Shown here piece by piece: positions 44,456-54,662 of a stretch of DNA of 64,000 nucleotides (the first letter of the stretch is position 1; the number at the start of each line of letters is the position of its first letter). Where the stretch lies: the NCBI GenBank assembly GCA_028274465.1, contig CM051458.1, positions 16,879,566 to 16,943,565 on the forward strand, given 5' to 3'. The notes under the pieces are model-generated. The model was not told where the DNA came from, ran no database searches, and saw nothing but the letters and a program-made list of their open reading frames with translations. Source of the DNA: Plantago ovata (Eukaryota; Streptophyta; Magnoliopsida; Lamiales; Plantaginaceae). The translations under genes were made by a program, and so were the position numbers.

Positions 44456-46146
44456 TGTTGGTCCCTTTAAACAACAAGAAATGACTAGAGGCGGGGGGGG
44501 GGGGGTGAATAGTCTTTTCAAACTTTTGTCGTTTAAAAACTTTCTCAGCAAGTACTTATTACTTTTCAGTAATGAGGTTGCTGATACTTAACTTTCTCAG
44601 CAAGCGTAAGTTACTTTTCAGTGACTTAGTTTGCTGATACTTAAATCAGAGAACGGAAGTCTTTGAAACAATAAGTGCTTTTCAGCAAGTAAAGAGTTTC
44701 AGCAAGTGAAGTGAGTGACTGTGTACAAACAGATATAATTTGCTGAAAGCTAAATGCAGTAAGTAAATCACACAAATGCTTTTATAGTGGTATCTGAGAG
44801 TGGCGTAATCTCTCAACTAATCCACTTTGTCCTTTCTAGGACTGAATCCACTAAGATATGATTGAGTTTCCTTACAATCTCCTATCTAAAGCGATTCAAC
44901 AGAAACCAAAGCACACTTTCTTTGTCTCCAACCTAAACTAGAGAACTTCAACCTTGTTCTCCACCAAACTTGGTACTTTTAATCAGCAAAACTTTGCTCG
45001 ATTAAGTTCCCCCTGAATATCACGCCTGAAAGGGTGTATTTTCAGTTAGAGAGTTTTGGGGTGAGATGACTTAATTATAACTTATTCAGTTACAACAAGT
45101 AATCTAAGAAACACAACTTGGAATACTTTGCAGTAAACAAGTTTGATTGTTTCTGGTGTCAAGACTTGTTCTTGTTGGAAAGAAAGAACACTTAACTAAT
45201 TTCTTAGCCGAGTTTGTTCTACTTCTTCACAAGTAGCTTTTTCAAGCTTTAAGTCTTGGAATGGATCAATGGCAGTAAGAGTGTTTGAGGGTTTGTGAGT
45301 TTTTTAAGCACAAGTGAGAGTTTGATCACGTTGTTGACACACTTCAACTCTTTGCCGGATGACCTCTATTTATAGTGCAAGTAAGGAGCCGTTTGAATTT
45401 CAAATCCTAAGGCTTTTGTTCCTTAACATGTCACTATCTTGCTTTTGTACTTTCAGCAGCAACCTTTGTTTGTCTTCTAGTCTTCATGTCCTTCGCGTGT
45501 AAGCTTTGCATTAAATGCACTTTTGAATAGAATTCAAACAGTAACATTGGAGCGCAAAATCACGTACATTCAGCAAGAGGTCACATATGTTTATCAGCAA
45601 GTGTTCATTCTCAGTTTCAGCAAGCACAACCTACTCTGTCTTTCAGATTTTCACTTATGCAATGGTGTTGCTGAAAATTTCACTTTCTGAGCCACACGTG
45701 CCTTACCAGTCTTCAGCAATCTTCAAGTCTTCAAGTCTTCAAGTCTTCAGATCTTCAAAAGTCTTCAAGATTCTGAACGATTTCTTATTTGCTTCAATAA
45801 TTTGTTTGTAATAAACAAAATACATCTTCAGTAAATGCTTCAATAGGTCATTTTCTTTTCAGAAAATAAGATTAATTAAAGCTAAGCATCAATAAGATAT
45901 TTTCTTTTCAGAAAATAAAATACATCATGCGCTAAAGTGTCAATAAGATATTTTCTTCTCAGAAAATAAAATACGTCATACACAGAAGAAATAACTTATC
46001 TAACACCTATTAAGTCATCAGCAAACGTTCCTCTTTTACAATGTCCTTAAAAATCTAAAATCCTATGGACCTTAAGAGTACTAGTTACTGGACTGTTCTT
46101 AATTTAGCATGGTTAATTGCTCATCAAAATTACAAGTTTCCTAACA
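44456..46146 (-). repeat. 5' LTR of the SIRE element
   Basis: The LTR is 1691 bp. On the + strand it begins TGTTGGTCCC and ends TTTCCTAACA. It contains a 13-G run at 44493-44505, a TATA-like CTATTTATAG near 45370, a TCTTCAAG microsatellite at about 45722-45775 and a tandem repeat of about 50 bp (45841-45990). Confidence 0.85.
45841..45990. repeat. Tandem repeat, about 50 bp, three copies, in the SIRE LTR
   Basis: CAATAAGATATTTTCTT followed by CAGAAAATAA recurs from 45841, 45890 and 45941. Repeats of this kind in U3 often act as enhancers, but that is not shown here. Confidence 0.85.
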
Positions 46147-47080
46147 TACACATATGAGCCTCATGCCCATAGTTCTTGCATATTCGGCATACTTCATTCG
46201 AAACAGTTGTTCCGATGGCGCTCTTGAGGACTTGCTTCAATTCGTTGGTAAAGCACTCGAATTGATCCCCATTCCCTCTGTACATAGGGGCTTCTTGAGT
46301 CGGTGGAGCTTCAGGTCCACGTCTCCTAACCATTTCTCTTGGGTCCTTGAACTGTGAACCCTTAGCAAGCCTTTCGAAAACAGCCCAGACGGCTTCTGCA
46401 GTTTCCTCCCAAATATTGCCTCGACATTGGAAATCCAAAACTTGTTGGTTCTCGAAGGTTAGTCCATTGTTGAAGTGTTGGACTAGGTCAGAAAGTTCAA
46501 AACCATGGTGAGGGCACTTGTTCGTGAGATCTTGGAACCTCTCGAACGCGGTGTAGATGGTCTCATCATAGTCTTGCCTTAATCCAGTGATCCGCGCCTT
46601 AAGCGCGGTAGTCAGAGTGTGTGGGAAGTATTTCTCCATGAAAGCTGAAAAAACCTTTCCCAAGTGTCCAGGTAGAGAACTCAGCCATGACTTGGCTCTG
46701 TCGCCAAGTCCCATAGCAAAAACCTTCATTCTCAACTCATCCGTTGTTATGTCAGCTCCGGGTCGTGGGAGTTGGTTGACGAAATCATCGATATCGTTCA
46801 AGTACCCCATCACATCTTCCCTTGATAAGCCATAGAACCTCGGAAGTTGTTGGAATGCGTGGTTCTTGATCTCCAGATATCGGGTTGTAGGCGAAAGAAC
46901 AATCGCCGATCCCCTCATACGATCCTTGGTGGGTTGTACCCATGCCTTCAGTGGTCTAGCTTTTGCAATTCCATCGATTTCCTTGAAAAGGAGTCGCCTT
47001 CTTTGGTGGTAGACTCTATCGATCTCAGCAATTGAATCAGCAAGCGGTATTCCTGCAGAACGTGTATGCGGCATACACAA
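46147..47080 (-). pseudogene. Athila gag (module B), copy 2, cut by the SIRE insertion
   Basis: The frame is open from the ATG at 47080 (MCMPHTRSAGIPL). The gag core has MKVFAMGLGDRAKSWLSSL, FMEKYFPHTLTTALK and NKCPHHGF. A CCHC knuckle CRICKNYGHEAHMC lies at the very end, where the SIRE LTR begins. It is only remotely like the gag of copies 1 and 4. Compared with copy 3 it lacks about 30 residues after the HQRRRLL segment. Confidence 0.82.
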
Positions 47081-47243
47081 TCTGTGACAGAATAGGAAAG
47101 GTGATTAGAAATAGACTAGGAAAGCAGTATTAGAGAGAGATTAAAACGGAAAACTAAAACTAATACAATTAGGAATCTAAAGCTGTAAATAAAAACAAAT
47201 TAAACAGAAAAAAGGAGTATAGTCCCCGGCAACGGCGCCAATT

Positions 47244-48515
47244 TGATGAACGGAGATTTCTCAGGTCTCGATTCAGCAAATAAATTTGTTAATAGCCAAA
47301 GGCAATCCACAACTACAACGAAAACCGTAGTGTAGTAGTAGAATGACTCGAGTGTCGTTCTCTCAGGACTATAACTAGCTTTATCTATTTAACAAGAGAA
47401 TATAAAACATCAGATAGAAAGCAATAGGGGTTTTCAAGCAGATAATGGAGATTGGTGATAGTATGGTCCTTCTTAACATAATGGGTCGATAATCATGCAT
47501 AAATTCCTCGGTCTTGCATAGAGATCTTTGAATCAATCTTGTGTCCTGTTGCAAGTATTAAGCACTACGAAGATAATTTGGTCTGACTAGTCAACACTGC
47601 TGTCCTAATGTGTTCCGTAATTATTCAACACTACGAAGATAATTGGTCTGATGGTCGACTAGTGTCCATGCGTGCATAATAATCAATACAACATACGAGA
47701 ATTTTTGTTGCAACTGATCAACGAAATAAAGCAATGACACGGAGTATAATGCGCGATATAGCCACTAGCATGATTATCTTCACTCGCTAAGAATTCACAT
47801 ACTACCACCAATGATAAGTTTAGCTATTCATAATAGGCATGCAATCAATAGCAATCATAGAAGAAAACATATTGAAAGAAGAATAAAATAAGTAGATAAA
47901 AACTGTAAGATACAAAGTTACCGAAGGTTGTCAATCTCCGGATGATTGCGATCATACGCGCTCCAATCTGCTATGAAAAAGTATCCCCTAAGCTACGAAA
48001 CTCCCAGGACAGGCCCCGGGAAGTTCCTACCTAAAACTATAGAGAGAGGTGAGAAAGTAGGCTTGGAAAGATATGATTTTCGGAGAGAAAACTGAGCACT
48101 ATATATAGGCCCCGAAATATCACGGGGCGGTTCGCCCCATGGCTCCGGCGGTTCGCCCCCCAGTATTCCGCGGAATTTCCGCGTTTTTTGACGCGGATTT
48201 GGATTTCTTCACCTTTTCGGACTCGGTTTATGACTTCTAGTAGCCTTCTAACCTCCAGATTCGTCCCCTAGACTCCAAATCCTATCCGGAAACCTTCAGA
48301 TACTCCAAATAGGCTTCTGGAACAGCAATTCCTTGTAGACTTCAATATAATTGCCCCGAAATCTCCGAATTTCAACCAAAACCTGTAAAATAAAATATAA
48401 AGGGAAACGTGACACTATTCTAATAAAATGTACTAAAATATAGCTAAATTATCATAGAGGATAGCTAAAATAGGTGAAAAAGAATCGAATGAAAGTGTAA
48501 AATACACATTCATCA
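47244..48515 (-). repeat. 5' LTR of Athila copy 2
   Basis: This 1272-bp LTR has the family termini. Its promoter region (about 48110-48165) has two GC palindromes, GGGGCGGTTCGCCCC and CGGCGGTTCGCC, next to the TATA box. Confidence 0.9.
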
Positions 48516-49166
48516 GCGCGCGCGCATGGATGAGTAGGGGAAGGAGTTCGACTCCTTCCTCTATTAGAAGTCCAAGGGATAAGTTACATTTTCCTGATTG
48601 AGTTTTGATTTGATTGGGAATGAATCTAGACTTGATATTGGTTTCCTTGTGCGATAAGAATTAGATTCTTATTCCTTTACGAAGTCTAATTTCTTATGCT
48701 TTAGGCTTCTATAGACTACTATATATAGTAGACTATTAGAGAGCTTTTGACACACAGTTTAAAACACAGTTTCAGACATAGACTTTGACAGTTATACTAC
48801 CCAGTTTTCTTAGAGAAAATAAAAGCTCTCCCCTCCTCCCTCAGCAACCCACACGCGCGCCACCTCACTGGAGGAATCGCCGCCCCGTCTTCTTGGTCAC
48901 ACAAAGAATATCCTAGCATTCTTCCGATAGGCTGTTCATCCGTGGATACCAAGGTTGAGGTTCTAGGAGCAGGAAACTAACTCATACTGTCTTGCAGATA
49001 TACAGAGTATTGTAGATATCTTCGACTTCGACGAAGGAGAAGATACACCGGAATATTACGAAGACTTGGAAGCTGCTTTGGAAGTAAGGTTAGTCTTCTA
49101 ATTGACGTGTTTATATATATACGACATATGCATAATCAATTAACCTGTATGTTAAGAAAATTTTTG
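48516..49166 (+). repeat. Copia LTR fragment (third copy)
   Basis: It matches 6715-6919 joined to 12140-12620 of copy 1. It shows the uninterrupted state of the site where the gag-only element inserted (GACTACTATATATAGTAGAC near 48712). Both ends are cut by Athila elements. Confidence 0.9.
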
Positions 49167-49227
49167 ACATAGAGGATAGCTAAAGTAGGTGAAAAAGACT
49201 TGAATGAAAGTGTAAAATACATTCATT

Positions 49228-50640
49228 AAACTCCCCAAACCGAACCTTTGCTTGTCCTCAAGCAACTAAGCTAGACTCTAATGCAAAAAACAATGCAACA
49301 CATAAAATGGAGTCTCATGCCAAATAAAATGAACTAATCTACTGAATCTATCAAAAAACGTATGAACAAAAACCATATAAATCAAAACATGAATATAGGT
49401 TGAAGAATGCCTCGATTGACTCATACACATCCACATAAGCACTTATGTTAAGACAAGATAGTCTCTCGTAACATTCTCTACCTGGACCTAGTCAGTGACG
49501 ACGTAATGAAACATGTTAAGATACGAATGGTTGTCCCGTGCCTATGAAACTGAGGACTTACTGTTGTTCACCAAGTTAAGACTTTTCCTCAAAGAGGTCG
49601 AACCATTACTGGCTCTCATCAAACGAAGGAGGGTTCCCTATAAAAGATAACACTCCCCTATTCTACCCATCTCTCAAGAAAAGCCTTAAGATTTTCACCA
49701 CTTCCTGAGTGACAGGACGAGGGTGGTCTAGAACAGATGACACTCAAAAACAAAAGACAAAAAATAAAAAATTACAACACGATTATGAACATTACAAGAA
49801 TTGGAAAATGAGACACAATACTTTGCTAAACTGCTATTTGGCTTTTCTTTTTTGGACCCTTCTTTGCTCTTTTGGTGTCTTTTTCTTTTTTTCTTTTTTT
49901 TTTCTTTCCAGTTTCTTTTTTTCTTTTTTTTCTTTTTTTTCTTTTTTTCTGGAATTTTTCTTTTCTTTTTTTTCGATTTTTTAGCCAGCAGTAGCACAAA
50001 GAAACAAAATGACTCACAAACGACTTTCTCAAACCTATTCGAAAGAATAGGTTGGAGTACAAAATTTACAAGAAAGGAAAAAATAAACTCACAAAACAAA
50101 TATGAAAAACGAAAAATAAGTCTAACGGTAGTGTAACCCCCTCACCAAACCTATTCGAAAGAATAGGTTGCAAATAAAGGATCACACAACCTCACACTAC
50201 CTCCTTCCTAGGCATTTAGCAATCTCAAAGCATGGTGAAGACTTGTTGCCTCTTAGGTTCATAATTACTCGGGGAAACAACCACAAGACCCTAACATGCA
50301 TCATCCTATTATAAAGGCCTTCGTGAACCGCAGTAGAGAAAACACCACTAAGTGATGTCGAGACTACCAAGCTTAACTAAGTGCAGTACATGAATGTGAC
50401 AAGCCAAGCGAGAAAAACCTCAAACAAATTCATAGAGATGAAGCATATGATTAATGGCATAGTTAGTTAATCTACCCAATAAAAAGTTCAAAAATTCGGC
50501 AATAAACTCCATATAAAACATGCAAGACTATCCTAGGATGAATGTAGTGAATGCAACCTAAAAAACTAAGAAAGCGGTAAACGTGCAAACGCAAATGCAA
50601 AAAAGCAGTAAAGAAAGCGATAAAAACTCCGGGTTTAAAG
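49228..50640 (-). other. Athila 3' UTR (copy 3)
   Basis: It holds two AACCTATTC / GAATAGGTT hairpins (50032-50053 and 50148-50169) and a T-rich tract on the + strand (about 49875-49980). It is closely similar to 54426-56110 of copy 4. The frames through the T-rich tract are not genes. Confidence 0.8.
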
Positions 50641-50702
50641 TCTTTGACTCGACTCCTGTCTGCGCTATTGTTTAAAGTCTTTGACTCGACTCCTGTCTGC
50701 GC
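50633..50702. repeat. 37-bp tandem duplication
   Basis: GTTTAAAGTCTTTGACTCGA is present at 50633 and again about 37 bases later, at the joint between the 3' UTR and the protease frame. It may mark the deletion joint where pol was lost. Confidence 0.8.
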
Positions 50703-51674
50703 CTAGCTCTTCTTCTTGAGGGTACTAGACTTCCCCTTCATGGATCTCCTCCTCATGCCACGAACCTGTGAATAAGGATGAACATAGGCAGCAAGACCAC
50801 AGTAGTTAATAGTGTGAGAAGTATCAGGTGGATCAGATATGGCTCGCAACACATGTCGCTTGCCATCCACCTCAATAGTGCAAGTCCTTCGGTAGATGTC
50901 CATCACGGAGCGTAGCTTAGTCAAGAACGTTCGCCCCAAGAGAATGACATCCCCTTTCCCAGGTGTAGATGCTGGCATAACTACAAAATTGGTGTATACA
51001 GAAGCTTCACCAATTTTGACCAATACATTCTTCACAACGCCTTCGGGTCTCACAAAGGATCCATCCGCCAGTTGCACAATAGCCTTATGCTCAGATAGTT
51101 TTCCAAGGCTACTCTTCTCAAACACATTCATAGGGAGCACATTAGAGTAGCATCCCGTGTCTAGTGTGGCACGGACATCTTCAAGCTCACCAATCCCGAC
51201 TTTAATATCGAAACTTTGAGGGAGTGGCTCGGGATCCTCTTGCTCCTCTTCACTCTCGTCAGAACCAAGGTCCTTCTCTTCTTCCTTAGCCTGTGGAGGT
51301 TCTTCCTTCTTGCAACACTCGCACTTAGCAACCTTCTTGATGGTGATTTCGACAGGTAGATCACCCACCAAGGTAATAGACATCGACTTCTCAGTGTTGC
51401 TAGGCAGTGTGCCTTGCTCCCTACTTGCTCCTCGGTCGATCAACTCTTGCATCTTTTGTTGGACAAGCCTACTGCTCTCTTCCAACCTATCAAGCCTTTC
51501 CCTAGTCTTCTCAAAATCTTCTTCATAACGTTTGAGAAAACTTTGGGTGTGATCAACCATCTTTTGCAAGTTCTCCATCAGTTGAGCCGACTTCGACTTC
51601 GGTGGCTCTTTCGGAGCGGGGTTTTCGTTCCAGTGGCGATCTTGAGGACTTGCTTCAATTCGTTGGTAAAGCAC
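50703..51674 (-). CDS. Athila coiled-coil and aspartic protease frame (copy 3)
   Basis: The open frame has 323 codons. A coiled coil (about residues 30-75; FLKRYEEDFEKTRERLDRLE) and a Cys/Lys segment (CECCKKEE) precede an acidic stretch. The retropepsin domain follows, with RATLDTGCYSNVLPM (catalytic DTG, about residue 170) and VILLGRTFL. After it a basic tail ends at the stop, with no RT behind. The frame begins inside gag-derived sequence, out of frame with gag. Confidence 0.72.
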   Translation of the reverse strand: MLYQRIEASPQDRHWNENPAPKEPPKSKSAQLMENLQKMVDHTQSFLKRYEEDFEKTRERLDRLEESSRLVQQKMQELIDRGASREQGTLPSNTEKSMSITLVGDLPVEITIKKVAKCECCKKEEPPQAKEEEKDLGSDESEEEQEDPEPLPQSFDIKVGIGELEDVRATLDTGCYSNVLPMNVFEKSSLGKLSEHKAIVQLADGSFVRPEGVVKNVLVKIGEASVYTNFVVMPASTPGKGDVILLGRTFLTKLRSVMDIYRRTCTIEVDGKRHVLRAISDPPDTSHTINYCGLAAYVHPYSQVRGMRRRSMKGKSSTLKKKS

Positions 51675-52562
51675 TCGAATTGATCCCCATTCCCCCTATA
51701 CATAGGGGCTTCTTGAGTCGGTGGAGCTTCAGGTCCACGTCTCCTAACCATTTCTCTTGGGTCCTTGAACTGCGAACCCTTAGCAAGCCTTTCGAAAACT
51801 GACCAGACGGCTTCTGCGGTTTCCTCCCAAATATTGCCTCGGCATTGGAAATCCACCACTTGTTGGTTCTCGAAGGTTAGTCCATTGTAGAAGTGTTGGA
51901 CTAGGTCAGAAAGCTCAAAACCACGGTGAGGGCACTTGTTCGTGAGATCCTGGAACCTCTCAAATGCGGTGTAGATGGTCTCATCATAGTCCTGTTTGAA
52001 TCCGGTGATTTGCGCCTTTAGCGCGGTAGTCAAGGTGTGAGGGAAGTATTTTTCCATGAAAGCTGAAAAAACCTTCTCCAAGTGTCCAGCGAGCCTGCTG
52101 GTAGAGAACTCAACCATGACTTGGCTCTGTCGCCAAGCCCATAGCAAAAACCTTCATCCGCAACTCATCCGTTGTTATTTCAGCTCCGGGTCGTGGGAGT
52201 TGGTTGACGAAATCATCGATATCGTGCAAGTACCCCATCACATCTTCCCTTGCTAAGCCATAGAACCTCGGAAGTTGTTGGAATGCGTGGTTCTTGATTT
52301 CCAGATCTCGAGTTGCAGACGAAAGAACAGTCGCCGGTCCTCTCATACGATCCTTGGAGGGTTGAACCCATGCTTTCAGTGGTCTAGCTTCTGCCATTCC
52401 GTCGATTTCCTTGAAAAGACTGTGTAGAGATTCAGAGAAATCGGTATCCTCTATTTCCTCTAATTCACGCCTTTGAAGTAGTCGCCTTCTTTGGTGGTAG
52501 ACTCTGTCGATCTCAGCAATTGAATCAGCAAGCGGTGTTCCATTAGATTGTGTATGCGGCAT
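51578..52562 (-). pseudogene. Athila gag (module B), copy 3
   Basis: Two frames (52562-52110 and 52147-51578) are joined by a small insertion near 52110-52140. The core matches copy 2 (FMEKYFPHTLTTALK, NKCPHRGF, TFENQQVVDFQCRGN). The CCHC knuckle seen in copy 2 is missing: the sequence passes from CFTNELKQVLK straight into the next module, out of frame. Confidence 0.8.
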
Positions 52563-52707
52563 ACACTATCTGTAACAGACTAGGAAAGCAGTATCAGAGA
52601 GAGATTAAAAAGGAAAACTAAAACTAATAGAATTAGGAATTGAATGCTGAAAATATAAATAAATTAAACAGAAAAAAGGAGTATAGTCCCCGGCAGCGGC
52701 GCCAATT

Positions 52708-54002
52708 TGATGAACGAGGATTTGTCGGGTCCCGATTCGGCAAATAAATTTGTTATTTAGCCAAAGGCAATCCACAACTACAACGAAACCGTAGTGTAGC
52801 GGTAGAATGACCTCGAGTGTCGTTCTCTCAGGACTATAACTAGCTTTATCTATTTAACTAGAGAATATAAGATCAACAGACGTAAAAGCACAGGTTTTTC
52901 TAACAGATAATGGCGATTGGTGATAGTATGATCCTTCAAAGCATAACGGGTCAATAATCATGCGTAAATTTCTCGGTCTTGCATGGAGATCTTTGATCAA
53001 TCGAATGTCCTGTTGCAATTATTAAGCACTACGAAGATAAAGATACTGACAAGTCAATCACTATTGTCCTATTGTGTTCCGTAATTATTCAACACTACGA
53101 AGATATAGATGCGCATAGGTCGACGAGGGTCCAATTGTGCATAATAATTAATACAACATACGAGAATTTAGGCTGAGCCTGATCAACGAAATAAAGCAAT
53201 AACACGGAGTATAATGCGCGATATAGCCATTAGCATGATTATCTTCCCTTCGCTAAGAATTCACATACTACCACCAGCGATAAGTTTAGCTACTCATAAT
53301 AGGCATGCAATCAACAGAAATCATAGAAGAAAACATGTTGAAATATATATAAAAATAAGTAGAATAAACTGTAAGATACAATGTTACCGAAGGTTGTCAA
53401 TCTCCGAAGAATTGCGATCGTACAAGCTCCAATCTACTATGAAAAAGTGTCTCCTAAGCTACGAACCCCAAGAACAGGCTGTGGGAAGTCCCTACCTAAA
53501 ACTACAGAGAAAGGTGAGAGAATAGGTCTGGAAAAGTATGAATTTTGGAGAAAAACTGAGCAACTATATATAGGCTACGACAAAGTGTGGGGCGATTCGC
53601 CCCACACACCGGGCGGTTCGCCCGGTGTGGGGCGATTCGACCGGGAGTAATTTTCGCGGAATTCCGCGTTTTCGACACGTTTTTGGATTTCTTTCCCTTT
53701 TCGGACTCGGTTTCTGACTTCTAGTGACCTTCTAACCTCCAGATTCGACCCCTAGACTCCAAATCCTATCCGGAAACCTTCAGATACTCCAAATAGGCTT
53801 CCGGAACACCAATTCCTTGTCAACTTCAATATAATTGCCCGGAAATCTTCGTTTTTCAACCAAAAAAACCTGTAAAATAAAATCTAAAGGGAAACGTGAC
53901 ACTATTCTAATAAAATGCACTAAAATATAGCTAAATTAACATAGAGGATAGCTAAAATAGGTGAAAAAGACTCAAATGAAAGTGTAAAATACACATTCAT
54001 CA
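52708..54002 (-). repeat. 5' LTR of Athila copy 3
   Basis: This 1295-bp LTR has a promoter region at about 53570-53645 with three GC palindromes: GGGGCGATTCGCCCC, CCGGGCGGTTCGCCCGG and an imperfect third. Confidence 0.9.
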
Positions 54003-54425
54003 GGCCCCACACACTGGGCGACTCGCCTGGTGTGGGGTGATTCGCCCCACGTCCCGGGCGATTCGCCCGGGAGGTTTTTTCGGCCTAAAACGCATTTTCG
54101 ACGCGTTTTTAGATTTCTTCCCCTTTTCGGACTCGGTTTCTGACTTCTAGTGGCCTTCTAACCTCCAGATTCGACCCCTAGACTTAAAATCCTATCCGGA
54201 ATCTTTCAGATACTACAAATAGGCTTCTGGAACACCAATTCCTTGTCAACTTCAATATAATTGCACGGAAAACCTCGTTTTTCAACCAAAACCTGTAAAA
54301 TAAAAACTGAAGGGAAACGTGACACTATTCTAATAAAATGCACTAAAATATAGCTAAATTAACATAGAGGATAGATAAACTAGGTGAAAAAGACTGGAAT
54401 GAAAGTCTAAAATACACATTCATCA
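54003..54425 (-). repeat. 3' LTR fragment of Athila copy 4
   Basis: It holds the first 423 bp of the family LTR, including three GC palindromes at 54003-54080 (one is CCCGGGCGATTCGCCCGGG). Confidence 0.88.
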
Positions 54426-54662
54426 AACTCCCCAAACCGAACATTTGCTTGTCCTCAAGCAACTAAGCTAGACTCTAATGCAAAGAACAATGCAACACAT
54501 AAAATGGAGTCTCATTTCAAATAAAATGAACTAATCTACACATTCATCAAACTCTCCAAACCGAACATTTGCTTGTCCTCAAGCAACTAAGCTAGACTCT
54601 AATGCAAAAAACAACGCAACACATAAAATGGAGTCTCATGCCAAATAAAATGAACTAATCTA
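54415..54662. repeat. 124-bp tandem duplication across the LTR/polypurine junction
   Basis: CACATTCATCAAACTC (LTR end plus polypurine tract) recurs 124 bases later together with the following 3' UTR sequence. The two copies differ at a few bases. Confidence 0.9.

Larger units (their letters stand above)
37786..46146 (-). mobile_element. SIRE-type Ty1/Copia retrotransposon, degraded, inserted in Athila copy 2
   Basis: Read on the - strand: 5' LTR (46146-44456), Met-tRNA primer site, a large gag, a coiled-coil extension, protease, partial integrase, RT, RNase H and part of a 3' LTR (38489 into the gap). The gag length, the MSMMGKLNYFLGLQ segment and HSRTKHIDIRHHFIRDHV in RNase H fit the SIRE clade. 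The whole element is packed with TCAGCA/TGCTGA words. Frameshifts and a deleted part of integrase make it inactive. The right end lies just after the zinc knuckle of Athila copy 2 gag. Confidence 0.87.
46147..48515 (-). mobile_element. Athila-type element (copy 2), 5' LTR and gag (module B) only
   Basis: On the - strand: LTR 48515-47244, an Asp-tRNA-type primer site at 47240-47223 (perfect TGGCGCCGTTGCCGGGGA) and gag 47080 to about 46147, where the SIRE element interrupts it. The rest is not seen and may lie in the gap or be deleted. The right end sits in a Copia LTR fragment (48516 onwards). Confidence 0.85.
49167..54002 (-). mobile_element. Athila-type element (copy 3), gag-protease only
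   Basis: On the - strand: a 5' LTR (54002-52708), a primer site with one change (52704-52687), gag module B, a coiled-coil/protease frame, a 3' UTR with hairpins, a polypurine tract (49241-49229) and a 60-bp remnant of the 3' LTR (49228-49167). RT, RNase H and integrase are absent, and the 3' UTR follows the protease directly. It is non-autonomous. It adjoins the 3' LTR of copy 4 on the right. Confidence 0.85.

Noticed and set aside
49709..50136. Phe-rich and Lys-rich frames on both strands
   Set aside because: They are products of the T-rich tract in the Athila 3' UTR.
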